Shown: piece by piece, positions 51,813 through 62,319 of the stretch | How positions within the stretch are numbered: the stretch's first letter is position 1 | Layout: every line of letters begins with the position of its first letter | Assembly: GCA_030447925.1 (NCBI GenBank) | Contig: JAUJNX010000006.1 | Coordinates: 145,820-209,819 of the forward strand | DNA length: 64,000 nucleotides | Direction: 5' to 3' | Origin: Egibacteraceae bacterium | GTDB lineage: Bacteria; Actinomycetota; Nitriliruptoria; Euzebyales; Egibacteraceae | Notes under the pieces: model-generated | Told to the model about the DNA's origin: nothing | Database searches by the model: none | The model's input: the letters and a program-made list of their open reading frames with translations, nothing else | Made by a program: the position numbers and the translations under genes

Positions 51813-51943
51813 AGCGGCCCCCGACCCGGCGCACCTGACCCGTCATCCCACCGCCGTACTGACCCACCCTATGCGTCTTGTCCCCCTTCTTTCCACTTCC
51901 TTCTCACCCGCCACCCCCTCGACGGCGGGGGAGGGCCGCGGCG

Positions 51944-51949
51944 TACGCT
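51944..51949 (+). promoter_or_regulatory. -10 hexamer for moaA
   Basis: TACGCT ends six bases before ATG 51956, leaderless spacing, which supports that start over the longer in-frame ATG at 51878. Confidence 0.45.
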
Positions 51950-51955
51950 GGGTCG

Positions 51956-52969
<1,014 letters not shown>

Positions 52970-53093
52970 CCGGCCCGCGGGACCGCCCGGGCGGCGGTCG
53001 GCGGGCGGCCGTTCACGAGCCCTTCACACGGGGTGGCGGGGGGCCTACCCTTCCTGCGGAGGGGTGGACTACTGAGCGTCAGGAGCCGTGCGA

Positions 53094-53615
53094 ATGCCAG
53101 ATATCGATGTCCGGATCAACGGGATAAGGTACCAGGACCACGTCGAACCGCGCCTGCTGCTCGTCCACTACCTCCGGGACCGGCTGGGCCTCACCGGCAC
53201 CAACGTCGGCTGCGACACCTCCAACTGCGGCGCGTGCACCGTCCTGGTCGACGGCACCGGCGCCAAGAGCTGCACGATGCTGGCGGTCCAGGCGGACGGG
53301 ACCGAGATCACCACGATCCAGGGCCTGGCCGGCGGGGAGGGCGCGGGCGCGCCGGAGGACTGGCACCCGCTGCAGAAGGCGTTCAACGCCGAGCACGGGC
53401 TGCAGTGCGGGTACTGCACCCCCGGGATGATCATGTCGTCGGTCGACCTGCTGCAGCGCAACCCCGACCCCACCGAGGACGAGATCCGCCACGGCCTGGA
53501 GGGCAACCTCTGCCGCTGCACCGGCTACCAGAACATCGTCAAGGCCGTGCAGGCGGCCGCCGGCGAGCTGCGCGCTGCCGGCGCCCCGGGGGCCGTCGTG
53601 GGGGGGCAGTCATGA
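53094..53615 (+). CDS. coxS: Molybdenum hydroxylase small subunit, two [2Fe-2S] clusters
   Basis: Electron-transfer subunit of a CoxSLM-type enzyme, 173 residues. The plant-ferredoxin cluster is [16 protein letters not shown] (near 38-53). The second, all-alpha cluster is CGYCTPG (near 105) with NLCRCTGYQ (near 140). I chose ATG 53094, eight bases after AGGAG (53081-53085); the in-frame GTG 53088 is too close. Its TGA overlaps the ATG of the first 22-codon cassette. Confidence 0.93.
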   Translation: MPDIDVRINGIRYQDHVEPRLLLVHYLRDRLGLTGTNVGCDTSNCGACTVLVDGTGAKSCTMLAVQADGTEITTIQGLAGGEGAGAPEDWHPLQKAFNAEHGLQCGYCTPGMIMSSVDLLQRNPDPTEDEIRHGLEGNLCRCTGYQNIVKAVQAAAGELRAAGAPGAVVGGQS

Positions 53616-53680
53616 GGGCCGGAGGGCGAAGCCCGGAGTCCGCAGTCGAGAGCCGCCCGGCGATTGAGGTGCACCCATGA
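53612..53680 (+). CDS. 22-codon cassette mini-ORF, copy 1 (coxS-coxL)
   Basis: ATG overlaps the coxS stop, TGA overlaps the coxL ATG. The peptide follows the family pattern: ARG-rich [10 protein letters not shown], then SRPAIEVHP. The DNA includes a GGGC-GAA-GCCC hairpin (53623-53633) and GAGGTG at 53665-53670, which is a perfect anti-Shine-Dalgarno match, six bases before the coxL start. No known protein family. See the findings for the other copies. Confidence 0.6.
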   Translation: MRAGGRSPESAVESRPAIEVHP

Positions 53681-56169
53681 GCAAGATCGATCCGGAGGAG
53701 ATCGTCGAGGAGATCGAGGAGTCCGGCCAGCTCGGCCACCCCGATCACCACGTGCCGCTGGTCGGCCAGGCGCCCCGCCGCAAGGAGGACGCGCGCCTGG
53801 TCACCGGCCAGACCAACTGGACCGACAACATCCAGATCCCCGGGCTGCTGCACGCCGCGGTGCTGCGGTCGCCGATGGCCCACGCGCGCATCACATCGAT
53901 CGACGTCAGCGCGGCCAGGGAGCAGCCGGGGGTGATCGCCGCCTTCACCGGCGCCGACCTCCAGCACCACTGGGCCGGCGGCCTGCCCTGCGCGTGGCCG
54001 GTCACCCCCGACATGAAGCAGCCGGTCCACCTGCCCCTGGCCGTGGACACCGTGCGCTACGTCGGCGACGCGGTCGCGGTGGTCGTCGCACGCGACCGCT
54101 ACGCCGCCGCCGACGCCCTGGAGTCCATCGACGTCGAGTACGAGCCGCTCCCGGCCGTGATCGACCTGGAGGAGGCGCTGACCGACGCGACCCTGGTGCA
54201 CGAGGACCAGGGCACCAACCGCGCGTTCGACTGGCCCTTCGAGGCCGGCGAGGTCGACGCGACCTTCGACGCCGCGGAGGTGGTGGTCAAGCGGCGCTAC
54301 TTCCAGCAGCGCCTCATCCCCGCCGCGATGGAGCCGCGCGCGGTCGTCGTCGCCCCGATCGCCGCCGCCGACGAGTACACCGTCTACTCCGCGACGCAGA
54401 TCCCCCACATCCTGCGCGTGATGCTCGCCCTGGTGACCGGGATCCCCGAGCAGAAGCTGCGGGTGGTCGCGCCGGACGTGGGCGGCGGCTTCGGGTCCAA
54501 GCTCAACGTCTACGCCGAGGAGGCCATGGCGCTGATCCTCGCGAAGGTGCTGGGCCGGCCGATCAAGTGGACCGAGTCGCGCAGCGAGGGCTTCCAGGCG
54601 ACCATCCACGGCCGCGGCCAGATCCAGGACGTCGAGATCGCCGCCACCCGGGACGGCAGGGTCACGGGCCTCAAGGTCCAGCTCCTGGCCGACATGGGCG
54701 CCTACCTGCAGCTCGTGACGCCGGGGGTGCCCATCCTCGGGGCCTTCATGTTCCCGGGCATCTACAAGTTCGACGCCTACCGGTTCGGCTGCACCGGCGT
54801 GTTCACGACCATGACGCCGACCGACGCGTACCGCGGGGCCGGGCGCCCGGAGGCGACCTTCGCCATCGAGCGGATCATGGACGACCTGGCCACCGAGCTG
54901 GGCATGGACCCGATCGAGCTGCGGCGCAGGAACTGGATCGAGCACCACGAGTTCCCGTTCGACACCATCTGCGGCCTGACCTACGACTCGGGCAACTACG
55001 AGGCCGCGACCGACCGCGCGCTGGAGCTGTTCGACTACGACGGGCTGCGCCGCGAGCAGGCCGAGCGCCGCGAGCGCGGCGACCGGGTGCAGCTGGGGCT
55101 GGGCACCTCGACGTTCACCGAGATGTGCGGCCTGGCCCCGTCCCGGGTGCTCGGCTCGCTGTCCTACGGGGCGGGCGGGTGGGAGGCCGCGTCGATCCGG
55201 ATGCTGCCGACCGGCAAGGTCGAGGTCGTCACCGGGTCGACCCCGCACGGCCAGGGGCACGAGACGGCCTGGTCCCAGATCGCGGCCGACGCGCTGGGCG
55301 TCCCGTTCGAGGACGTCGAGGTCCTGCACGGCGACACCGCCGTCGCGCCGAAGGGCATGGACACCTACGGGTCGCGGTCGCTGACCGTCGGCGGCATCGC
55401 GGTGGTCAAGGCGGCGGAGAAGGTCATCGAGAAGGCCCGCCGGGTGGCGGCCCATCTGCTCGAGGCCGACGAGCGCGACCTGGACTTCGCGCAGGGCACG
55501 TTCTCTGTGCGGGGTTCGCCGGAGGCGAGCAAGACCATCCAGGAGGTGTCGCTGGCCGTCTTCGCGGCCCACGACCTGCCCGACGGCATGGAACCCTCGA
55601 TCGACGCCGACAGCGTGTTCGACCCGGAGAACTTCTCGTTCCCCCACGGGACGCACCTGTGCGCCGTCGAGGTCGACACCGAGACCGGGTTCACCCGCAT
55701 CCACCGCTACGTCTGCGTCGACGACGTCGGCAACGTGGTCAACCCCCAGATCGTCGAGGGGCAGGTCCACGGCGGCCTGGCCCAGGGCATCGCCCAGGCG
55801 CTGTACGAGGAGGCGGTGTACGACCCGGAGGGCAACCTGACCTCGGGGACCTTCGTCGACTACCTGGTCCCCGGCGCGCCGGACCTGCCGGCCTTCGTCA
55901 CCGACCGGACGGTGTCGCCGTCGACGACCAACCCGCTCGGCGTCAAGGGCGTGGGCGAGGCCGGCACGATCGCATCGACGCCGGCCGTCATCAACGCCGT
56001 CATCGACGCGCTCAAGCCCCTCGGCGTCACCGACATGCGCATGCCCGCGAGCCCCGAGCGCGTGTGGCGGGCGATCCAGGAGGCGAACGCCTCCGGCGGG
56101 TCGGCCGGCCAGGCCGCCACCGGCACCACCACCCTGACCGCCCAGGCCGGACCGGAGGCGTCGGCATGA
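53677..56169 (+). CDS. coxL: Molybdenum hydroxylase large subunit, CoxL-like form II
   Basis: Catalytic subunit that binds Mo-molybdopterin cytosine dinucleotide, 830 residues. The active-site loop is AYRGAGR near 385; form I CO dehydrogenases have AYRCSFR with Cys, so this is form II and need not oxidise CO. Cofactor motifs DVGGGFGSK (near 268) and [19 protein letters not shown] (near 525), and the catalytic Glu in [10 protein letters not shown] (near 765), are present. An acidic N-terminal extension of about 30 residues precedes the usual [17 protein letters not shown]. It starts in an ATGA overlap with cassette copy 1. Confidence 0.92.
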   Translation: MSKIDPEEIVEEIEESGQLGHPDHHVPLVGQAPRRKEDARLVTGQTNWTDNIQIPGLLHAAVLRSPMAHARITSIDVSAAREQPGVIAAFTGADLQHHWAGGLPCAWPVTPDMKQPVHLPLAVDTVRYVGDAVAVVVARDRYAAADALESIDVEYEPLPAVIDLEEALTDATLVHEDQGTNRAFDWPFEAGEVDATFDAAEVVVKRRYFQQRLIPAAMEPRAVVVAPIAAADEYTVYSATQIPHILRVMLALVTGIPEQKLRVVAPDVGGGFGSKLNVYAEEAMALILAKVLGRPIKWTESRSEGFQATIHGRGQIQDVEIAATRDGRVTGLKVQLLADMGAYLQLVTPGVPILGAFMFPGIYKFDAYRFGCTGVFTTMTPTDAYRGAGRPEATFAIERIMDDLATELGMDPIELRRRNWIEHHEFPFDTICGLTYDSGNYEAATDRALELFDYDGLRREQAERRERGDRVQLGLGTSTFTEMCGLAPSRVLGSLSYGAGGWEAASIRMLPTGKVEVVTGSTPHGQGHETAWSQIAADALGVPFEDVEVLHGDTAVAPKGMDTYGSRSLTVGGIAVVKAAEKVIEKARRVAAHLLEADERDLDFAQGTFSVRGSPEASKTIQEVSLAVFAAHDLPDGMEPSIDADSVFDPENFSFPHGTHLCAVEVDTETGFTRIHRYVCVDDVGNVVNPQIVEGQVHGGLAQGIAQALYEEAVYDPEGNLTSGTFVDYLVPGAPDLPAFVTDRTVSPSTTNPLGVKGVGEAGTIASTPAVINAVIDALKPLGVTDMRMPASPERVWRAIQEANASGGSAGQAATGTTTLTAQAGPEASA

Positions 56170-56234
56170 GCGGGGAGCGGCGGAGCCCGACGTCCTTGCA
56201 CGAGAGCCGCCCGGCGATTGAGGTGCGCCCATGA
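56166..56234 (+). CDS. 22-codon cassette mini-ORF, copy 2 (coxL-coxM, first)
   Basis: ATG overlaps the coxL stop; TGA overlaps the ATG of copy 3. GGAGG at 56154-56158 can start it. Its first half is the most diverged of the five ([11 protein letters not shown]), the second half is standard (SRPAIEVRP). GAGGTG lies six bases before the next ATG. Confidence 0.6.
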   Translation: MSGERRSPTSLHESRPAIEVRP

Positions 56235-56299
56235 GCGCCGGAGGGCGAAGCCCGGAGTCCGCAGTCCAGAGCCGCCCGGCGATTGAGGTGCGCCCATGA
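56231..56299 (+). CDS. 22-codon cassette mini-ORF, copy 3 (coxL-coxM, second)
   Basis: ATG overlaps the copy 2 stop; TGA overlaps the coxM ATG. Peptide [10 protein letters not shown] then SRPAIEVRP. It differs from copy 1 at only a few bases, one of which swaps the late His for Arg. The GGGC-GAA-GCCC hairpin and GAGGTG are kept. Confidence 0.6.
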   Translation: MSAGGRSPESAVQSRPAIEVRP

Positions 56300-57153
56300 T
56301 CCCCGCAGCGTTCGACTACGTCCGGCCCGCGTCGGTGGCGGAGGCCGTCGCCGCCCTGGGCGAGCACGGCGACGAGGCCAAGCTCCTGGCCGGCGGGCAC
56401 AGCCTGCTGCCGCTCATGAAGCTGCGCCTCGCCTCCCCCGGGGTGGTCGTCGACCTCGGCCGCATCCCCGACCTCCGGGGCGTCCGCGACGACGGCGACG
56501 TCCTGGCCATCGGGGCGATGACCACCCACCAGGCCGTGGTGGCCGACCCGCTGGTGCGCGAGCACGTCCCGCTGCTCGCCCACACCACCGCGATGGTCGG
56601 TGACCCCCAGGTCCGCAACCGCGGCACCCTCGGCGGGGCGCTCGCCCACGGTGACGCCGCGGGGGACCTGCCCGCCGTGGCCCAGGTGCTCGAGGCCGAG
56701 ATGGTCCTGGAGGGCCCGTCGGGGCGGCGCACCGTCGCCGCGGCGGACTTCTTCGTCGACTACCTGACCACCGCGGTGGGCGAGGACGAGGTCCTCGTCG
56801 AGGTGCGCGTGCCGAAGTACGGCGCGGGCTGGGGCTACCGCTACGAGAAGTTCAACCGCGTGGCGCAGGCGTGGGCCATCGTCGGCGTGGCCGCCATGGT
56901 CCGCCGGGAGAACGGCACGGTTGCCGAGGCCCGCGTCGGGCTGACGAACATGGGCACCGTGCCGTACCGGGCGCGCGCGACGGAGGGCGCCCTGGCCGGG
57001 GCGCCGGCTGACGCGACCACGCTGGCGACGGCCGCGGAGGCCGCCGACCAGGGGACCGACCCGCCCAGCGACCTCAACGCGCAGGCCGACTACCGCCGGC
57101 ACCTCGCCCGCGTGCTCACCCGGCGCGCGCTGGAGGCGGCGTCGGGTGCGTAG
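56296..57153 (+). CDS. coxM: Molybdenum hydroxylase FAD subunit
   Basis: Medium subunit that passes electrons from the iron-sulfur clusters to an acceptor, 285 residues. FAD-binding motifs are [14 protein letters not shown] (near 32-45) and the TIGG-like loop [22 protein letters not shown] (near 110-131). [16 protein letters not shown] marks the C-terminal domain. It starts at ATG 56296 overlapping cassette copy 3 and overlaps the MoxR gene by eight bases. Confidence 0.93.
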   Translation: MIPAAFDYVRPASVAEAVAALGEHGDEAKLLAGGHSLLPLMKLRLASPGVVVDLGRIPDLRGVRDDGDVLAIGAMTTHQAVVADPLVREHVPLLAHTTAMVGDPQVRNRGTLGGALAHGDAAGDLPAVAQVLEAEMVLEGPSGRRTVAAADFFVDYLTTAVGEDEVLVEVRVPKYGAGWGYRYEKFNRVAQAWAIVGVAAMVRRENGTVAEARVGLTNMGTVPYRARATEGALAGAPADATTLATAAEAADQGTDPPSDLNAQADYRRHLARVLTRRALEAASGA

Positions 57154-58057
57154 CGGCATCCTGTCCTACCCCGCCGGGGTCCGCGACGCGCTGGCGCGGG
57201 AGCACTACCTCGCCGACGACGGCCTCGCGACCGCGTGCTTCCTGGCGCTGCGGCTGCACCGGCCGGTCTTCCTGGAGGGCGACGCGGGGGTCGGCAAGAC
57301 CGCGCTGGCGGCGGCGCTGGCCGGCGTGCTGGACGCCCCGCTGCTGCGCCTCCAGTGCTACGAGGGCATCGACGCGTCCCAGGCGCTCTACGACTGGGAC
57401 TTCCCCCGCCAGCTACTGCACCTGCGCACCGCGGAGGCGGCCGCGGTGGCCGGCGGGGGCACCCTGGACGCCTCGGCGGTCGAGTCGGAGCTGTACAGCC
57501 GGCGCTTCCTGCTGGCGCGGCCGCTGCTGGCGGCGCTGGAGACCACCCCCAGCGTGCTGCTCATCGACGAGGTCGACCGCGCCGACGACGAGTTCGAGGC
57601 GTTCCTGCTGGAGCTGCTGTCGGAGTTCTCCGTCAGCATCCCGGAGCTCGGGACCCTGCGCGCCGAGGTTCCGCCGGTGGTGGTCCTGACCTCCAACCGC
57701 ACCCGCGAGGTCTCCGACGCGCTGAAGCGCCGGTGCCTGTACCACTGGGTCGACCACCCGGCCTTCGAGCGCGAGGTCGCGATCGTGCGCCGGCGCGTGC
57801 CCGCCGCGTCGGCCCGGCTGGCGGGTCAGGTCGTGGCGGCGGTGCAGGTGCTGCGCGCCGAGGACCTGCTGAAGCCCCCGGGCGTCGCCGAGACGCTGGA
57901 CTGGACCCGCGCCCTGATCGCCCTCGGCGTCGACGCGCTGGACGCCGAGGTCGCGACCGTGACCCTGGGCACGGTGCTGAAGTACCGCGAGGACCTGCAG
58001 CGCGCCTCGCGCCTGGACGTCGGCGCCCTGCTCGACCAGGCGATCGCCCAGGCATGA
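57146..58057 (+). CDS. coxD: MoxR-family AAA ATPase (CoxD-like)
   Basis: AAA+ ATPase of 303 residues that helps mature the CoxL metal site in CO-dehydrogenase operons. Walker A is GDAGVGKT (near 49), Walker B is VLLIDEVDRADDEFE (near 133), and the sensor is LTSNRTREV. It starts at GTG 57146 inside coxM. It is followed by two cassette copies and then the von Willebrand factor A partner, the usual MoxR/VWA pairing. Confidence 0.9.
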   Translation: MRSGILSYPAGVRDALAREHYLADDGLATACFLALRLHRPVFLEGDAGVGKTALAAALAGVLDAPLLRLQCYEGIDASQALYDWDFPRQLLHLRTAEAAAVAGGGTLDASAVESELYSRRFLLARPLLAALETTPSVLLIDEVDRADDEFEAFLLELLSEFSVSIPELGTLRAEVPPVVVLTSNRTREVSDALKRRCLYHWVDHPAFEREVAIVRRRVPAASARLAGQVVAAVQVLRAEDLLKPPGVAETLDWTRALIALGVDALDAEVATVTLGTVLKYREDLQRASRLDVGALLDQAIAQA

Positions 58058-58122
58058 GCGCCGCAGGGCGGAGCCCGGAGTCGCTGGACGCGAGCCGCCC
58101 GGCGCCTGAGGTGCACCCATGA
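58054..58122 (+). CDS. 22-codon cassette mini-ORF, copy 4 (coxD-coxE, first)
   Basis: ATG overlaps the coxD stop; TGA overlaps the ATG of copy 5. Peptide AGRSPESLDA then SRPAPEVHP. Its hairpin loop is GGA instead of GAA, a silent change in the Arg codon that keeps the GGGC/GCCC stem. GAGGTG precedes the next ATG by five or six bases. Confidence 0.6.
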   Translation: MSAAGRSPESLDASRPAPEVHP

Positions 58123-58187
58123 GCGGCGCAGGGCGAAGCCCGGAGTCGCTGCACGCGAGCCGCCCGGCGCCTGAGGTGCACCCATGA
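58119..58187 (+). CDS. 22-codon cassette mini-ORF, copy 5 (coxD-coxE, second)
   Basis: ATG overlaps the copy 4 stop; TGA overlaps the coxE ATG. Peptide GAGRSPESLHA then SRPAPEVHP. It is closest to copy 4 (a few base differences), so this pair arose as a tandem duplication with a 65-base period. Confidence 0.6.
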   Translation: MSGAGRSPESLHASRPAPEVHP

Positions 58188-59349
58188 GCGCCGATGCCGT
58201 GGATACGGTGGTGGGGTTCGCGTGGACGTTGCGGGCCGCGGGGGTGGAGGCGACGCCGGACCGGGTGCACGCGGCGGTGACCGCGCTGTCGGCGCTGGAC
58301 CCCCGTCGCCGCGACGACGTGTACTGGGCGGGGCGCCTGACCCTGTGCGCGACGGTGGAGGACCTGCGCCGCTACGACGCCGCCTTCGACGCCTACTGGT
58401 CCGGCGAGGCCCCCCACACCCGGGTGCGCCGGCGCCCGGTGCCCCAGCCGGTCCAGCGCGCGTCGGTGCCGGTCGCCGCCCCCGACGACGCGGCCGTCGA
58501 GGGCGACGACGACCGGACCGTCCTGGCCGGGCGGGCCAGCCGCAGCGAGGTGCTGCGCTTTCGCGACTTCGCCGTGCTCAGCGCCCGTGAGCGCGCCGAG
58601 GTCGACCGCCTGCTCGCGGCGCTGCGCCTCCCCGGTGAGCTGCGCCGGACCCGCCGCCACCGCCCCGCCCGCACCGGCGGGATCGACCGGGGGCGACGAC
58701 CCGCGACCTGCTGCGCCGCGGCGGCGAGGGCGTGCGCCTGCACCGCCGCCGGCGGCGGTACCGCCCGCGCCGCGTCGTGCTGCTGCTCGACGTCAGCGGG
58801 TCGATGAGCCCCTACGCGTCGGCCCTGCTGCGCTTCGCCCATGCGACCGCGCGGCGGGGTGACCCGTCGGCCCGGGTCCGCACCGAGGTGTTCACCTTCG
58901 GGACCCGCCTGACCCGGGTGACGCGCGAGCTGTCCCACCGCGACCCCGACGCGGCGATGGCGGCGGTCTCCTGCGCGATCCCCGACTACAGCGGCGGCAC
59001 CCGCATCGGCGAGCTGCTCAAGGCCTTCCTCGACGCCCACGGGCAGCGGGGGATGGCGCGCGGCGCGGTGGCCGTGGTGCTGTCCGACGGCTGGGAGCGC
59101 GGCGACCCGGAGCTGCTGGGCGCGCAGATGGCGCGGCTGGCGCGGCTGGCCCACCGGGTGGTCTGGGCCAACCCGCGCAAGGCGCGGCCCGGGTACGCGC
59201 CGGTGGCGGGCGGCATGGCGGCGGCGCTGCCGCACGTGGACGACTTCGTCGAGGGCCACAGCCTGGCGGCCCTGGAACGGCTCGCCGCGGTGGTGGCGGG
59301 CCACGTGGACCCGGGCGTCCGGGCTGCTCAGGAGGTGCGCCGTGCGTGA
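58184..59349 (+). pseudogene. coxE: Von Willebrand factor A protein (CoxE-like), one frame break
   Basis: Partner of the MoxR ATPase in maturing the molybdenum enzyme. From ATG 58184 the first 170 residues are in one frame (GFAWTLRAAGVEATPDRVHAAV, DDVYWAGRLTLCATVEDL). Near base 58690, in a G run, the reading shifts by one base to the frame carrying RDLLRRGGEGVRLHRRRR and the VWA domain. There the MIDAS motif is LLLDVSGSMSPYASALLRFAH, with TFGTRLTRVT and VLSDGWERGD. Restored length is about 388 residues. A single lost base is the likely cause. The end overlaps xdhC by eight bases. Confidence 0.8.
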
Positions 59350-60589
59350 CATCCTTCCCGACCTGCGCCGCTGGTCGGCGGCGGGGACGCCGGTGGCGCT
59401 CGCGACCGTCGTGGGCGTGTCCCAGAGCGCGCCGCGCCAGCCGGGCGCGTCGATGGCCGTGATCGGCGACGGCACGGTCCTGGGATCGGTCTCCGGCGGG
59501 TGCGTCGAGGGCGCGGTCTACGAGACCGCCCAGCAGGTGCTGGCCTCCGGCGTCCCCCAGCTCGTCCGCTACGGCTTCAGCGACGAGGACGCCTTCGCCG
59601 TGGGCCTGACCTGCGGCGGGAAGATCGACGTGTTCGTGGAGCGGCTGGAGCCGGGCGCCGACGCCGACGCCGTCCGGGTGGCCGACGCCGTCGCGGCCGA
59701 CCAGCCGATCGCGGTCGCGACGGTCGTGGCGGTGGGCGGGCCCGCCGCCGCGGGCTCGGGGCTCGCGGCCGCCGACGGGGCGGACGGCCTCCCCGGGGCG
59801 GCGGGTGGGGCGGGGGCGGGCGGGGGCGGGCCGGACGCGGCGGCGATGGCCGACGGGGACGCCGGGGTGCGGGTCGGCGCGCGCATGGTGCTGACCCCCG
59901 GCGGCGTGCGCGGGTCGCTGGGCAACGACGGCCTGGACGCCGCGGTCACCGACGACGCGCGCGGGCTGCTCGAGCAGGGCACGACCGCCCAGCGGCGCTA
60001 CGGCGCCCGCGGCGAGCGCCGCCACGAGGACGTGACCGTCTTCGTCGAGTCCCTCGCCCCGCACCCGCGCATGATCGTGTTCGGCGCGATCGACTTCGCC
60101 GCGGCGGTCGCGCGGATCGGCGCGTTCCTGGGCTACCACGTCACGGTGTGCGACGCGCGGGCGGTCTTCGCGACCCGGGTCCGGTTCCCCCAGGCCCACG
60201 AGGTCGTGGTCGAGTGGCCGCACCGCTACCTGGCGCGCACGCGGGTCGACGAGCGCACCGTGCTGTGCGTCCTCACCCACGACCCGAAGTTCGACGTCCC
60301 GCTGCTGGAGGTCGCGCTGCGCACCCCGGCCGCCTACATCGGCGCGATGGGCAGCCGGCGGACCCACGACGGACGCCTCGCCCGCCTGCGCGAGCGCGGC
60401 CTGACCGACGCGGAGCTCGCGCGCCTGCGCTCGCCGATCGGGCTGGACCTCGGCGCCCGCACGCCGGAGGAGACCGCGGTGTCGATCGCGGCGGAGATCG
60501 TCGCGCTGCGCTGGCAGGGCAGCGGCCGGCCCCTGACCGCGACCGGCGGGGCGATCCACCGGCCGTCCTCGACGCTGGTCGGGTCGTGA
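59342..60589 (+). CDS. xdhC: XdhC/CoxI-family maturation protein
   Basis: Binds and inserts or sulfurates the molybdenum cofactor in xanthine-dehydrogenase-family enzymes. The 415 residues include the N-terminal XdhC/CoxI domain (GVSQSAPRQPGASMAVIGDGTVLGSVSGGCVEGAVYE, near 25-62) and LTCGGKIDVFVE. A Gly/Ala low-complexity insert lies near 135-180. The C-terminal Rossmann-like domain has MIVFGAIDFAAAVARIGAFLGYHVTVCDAR and AYIGAMGSRRTHDGR. It starts at GTG 59342 inside coxE. Intact. Confidence 0.9.
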   Translation: MRDILPDLRRWSAAGTPVALATVVGVSQSAPRQPGASMAVIGDGTVLGSVSGGCVEGAVYETAQQVLASGVPQLVRYGFSDEDAFAVGLTCGGKIDVFVERLEPGADADAVRVADAVAADQPIAVATVVAVGGPAAAGSGLAAADGADGLPGAAGGAGAGGGGPDAAAMADGDAGVRVGARMVLTPGGVRGSLGNDGLDAAVTDDARGLLEQGTTAQRRYGARGERRHEDVTVFVESLAPHPRMIVFGAIDFAAAVARIGAFLGYHVTVCDARAVFATRVRFPQAHEVVVEWPHRYLARTRVDERTVLCVLTHDPKFDVPLLEVALRTPAAYIGAMGSRRTHDGRLARLRERGLTDAELARLRSPIGLDLGARTPEETAVSIAAEIVALRWQGSGRPLTATGGAIHRPSSTLVGS

Positions 60590-61302
60590 TCGGGGGCGGG
60601 CCGGACGCGGGGCCGCCGGCCGCCCGGGCGGCATCCGGCGGCCCCGGGGGTGCGCCGGTCGCCGGGGTGCTGCTGGCCGCGGGCGCCGGGACGCGGCTGG
60701 GGCTGCCCAAGGCGCTCGTGCGCTGGCACGACGGCCGGTTGCTGGTCGAGCGCGGGATCGCGCTGCTCCGCGACGGCGGCTGCGACCGCGTGCTCGTCGT
60801 GCTCGGCGCGCGCGCCGAGGAGGTCCTCGCCACCGCCGACCTGGCCGGCGCCGTGCCGATCGTCAACGGCGGCTGGGACGAGGGCATGGGGTCCTCGCTG
60901 CGGACCGCGCTGGCGGCCCTGGCCACGACCTCGGCGGGCGCCGCGGTCGTCGCCCTGGCCGACCAGCCGCTGGTCGGCGCGGAGGCGGTCCGCCGGCTGG
61001 TGGCGCGCTGGCGCGCGTCCGCCCCGCCGGCCGTGGTCGCCACCTACGGCGGCGCGCCGCGCAACCCGGTGCTGCTGGACCGGCGGGCCTGGGAGCGCGT
61101 GGCCGCCACCGCCCGCGGTGACGTGGGCGCCCGCCCCTACCTGCGCGAGGCCGGGGGCCAGGTCGTGGCGGTGCCGTGCGACGACACGGGCTCGGCGGCG
61201 GACGTGGACACCGCCGAGGACCTGCTGGCGCTCGGGGTCCACCTCGGCAGCGCCACGGCCCGTGCCCGCCGGGCGGCCCCGCCGCGCCCCTCGCGGATCT
61301 AG
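60586..61302 (+). CDS. mocA: Molybdenum cofactor cytidylyltransferase-like protein (MocA)
   Basis: Nucleotidyltransferase that would add CMP to molybdopterin to make MCD, the cofactor form used by CoxL. The 238 residues have the GT-A type loop VAGVLLAAGAGTRLGLPKALVRW (near 25-47), the metal Asp in VVALADQPLVG and a C-terminal VDTAEDLLAL, as in MobA-like domains. It starts at GTG 60586 in a GTGA overlap with xdhC. MobA or PurE-type relatives are alternatives; context favours MocA. Confidence 0.85.
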   Translation: MIGGGPDAGPPAARAASGGPGGAPVAGVLLAAGAGTRLGLPKALVRWHDGRLLVERGIALLRDGGCDRVLVVLGARAEEVLATADLAGAVPIVNGGWDEGMGSSLRTALAALATTSAGAAVVALADQPLVGAEAVRRLVARWRASAPPAVVATYGGAPRNPVLLDRRAWERVAATARGDVGARPYLREAGGQVVAVPCDDTGSAADVDTAEDLLALGVHLGSATARARRAAPPRPSRI

Positions 61303-61341
61303 TCTCCGGAAGCCCACGAGCCGACCAGGAGGAGCCCGCCC

Positions 61342-62235
61342 GTGCAGCTCACGCATTCGTTCCGCGTCCCCGTGCCGGTCGAGGAGGCCTGGGTGGTGCT
61401 GCGCGACATCGAGCGCATCGCGCCGTGCATGCCCGGCGCGACCATCGACGCGGTCGACGGCGACCACTTCACCGGCGGCGTGAAGGTCAAGGTCGGACCC
61501 ATCACGGTGACCTACCGCGGTGAGGCGGACTTCGTGAACGTGGACGAGGAGCACCACCGCGCCGCCATCGAGGCCAAGGGCAAGGAGACGCGGGGCACGG
61601 GCACGGCGCGTGCGACCGTGCACGCGGAGCTGCGCCAGGTGGGGTCCGAGACCGAGGTGACCCTGGTGACCGACCTCAACGTCACCGGCAAGCCGGCCCA
61701 GTTCGGCCGCGGGGTGATGGCCGACGTGGGCGGCAAGCTCATCGACCAGTTCGCGACCTGCCTGTCCTCGGAGCTGGCGTCCCCGTCCCCGTCGCCGTCG
61801 CCCACGGTGACGGCCGCGGCCAGCACCCCGTCGTCCGCGGTCGGCGCCGACCCCGCGGCCGAGGCCGGCGTCGGTGGCGGGACGGGGCCCGCCCCCGCCA
61901 CGCCGGCGCTGGGACCCGAGGGCACCGTCGGCGTGGACGACACCGTCCGCACCGGCCCCGCGGGGACGCCGTCATCGACCTCGCAGCCGCGCACCCCACG
62001 GCCGTCCGACGACGCCATCGACCTGCTCGGCGTGGCGGGGAGCCCGCTCCTGCAGCGCCTCGGCCCCCTCGCCGGGGCCGTCGCCGCGGTGCTGCTCCTG
62101 CTGTCGCTGCTCCGCCGCGCCCGCCGTCGCCGCGCCGCTGCGGTGGCCATCGCCACCGCACCCCGCCTGATCCCCTACGGCGTCCCGACCGTCGCCGTCG
62201 TCACCCTCCAGCCCGTCGAGGACGAGGACGCCTAG
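61342..62235 (+). CDS. coxG: CoxG-like SRPBCC protein with C-terminal membrane anchor
   Basis: In CO-dehydrogenase systems CoxG attaches the enzyme to the membrane. The 297 residues start with a CoxG/SRPBCC domain (about 1-145: FRVPVPVEEAWVVLRDIERIAPCMPGA, KVKVGPITVTYRGEADFV, FGRGVMADVGGKLIDQFA). A Pro/Ser/Thr-rich linker to about 235 leads to one helix (PLAGAVAAVLLLLSLLRRARRRR) and a basic tail. AGGAGGAG (61329-61336) precedes GTG 61342 by five bases. Last gene of the cox operon. Confidence 0.9.
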   Translation: MQLTHSFRVPVPVEEAWVVLRDIERIAPCMPGATIDAVDGDHFTGGVKVKVGPITVTYRGEADFVNVDEEHHRAAIEAKGKETRGTGTARATVHAELRQVGSETEVTLVTDLNVTGKPAQFGRGVMADVGGKLIDQFATCLSSELASPSPSPSPTVTAAASTPSSAVGADPAAEAGVGGGTGPAPATPALGPEGTVGVDDTVRTGPAGTPSSTSQPRTPRPSDDAIDLLGVAGSPLLQRLGPLAGAVAAVLLLLSLLRRARRRRAAAVAIATAPRLIPYGVPTVAVVTLQPVEDEDA

Positions 62236-62306
62236 CGTCGGCGTCGACGCCCGCCACGGTCCCCGGAACCGTCCGGGACTCATGCGTTCCTGTCACACCC
62301 TCTTGC

Positions 62307-62312
62307 TACGTT
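62307..62312 (+). promoter_or_regulatory. -10 hexamer before the DUF222 remnant
   Basis: TACGTT ends seven bases before ATG 62320, again leaderless spacing, so the remnant may still be transcribed. Confidence 0.35.
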
Positions 62313-62319
62313 CCATGGC

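Noticed and set aside
53612..58187. CRISPR array or transposon ends at the repeated cassettes
   Set aside because: There are only one or two units per site, with no spacers, no terminal inverted repeats and no cas or transposase genes. Each copy keeps a reading frame and a gene-junction position.
59760..59850. Possible gene or frame break in the Gly/Ala stretch of xdhC
   Set aside because: The frame stays open and the XdhC motifs on both sides are in the same frame, so it is a low-complexity linker.
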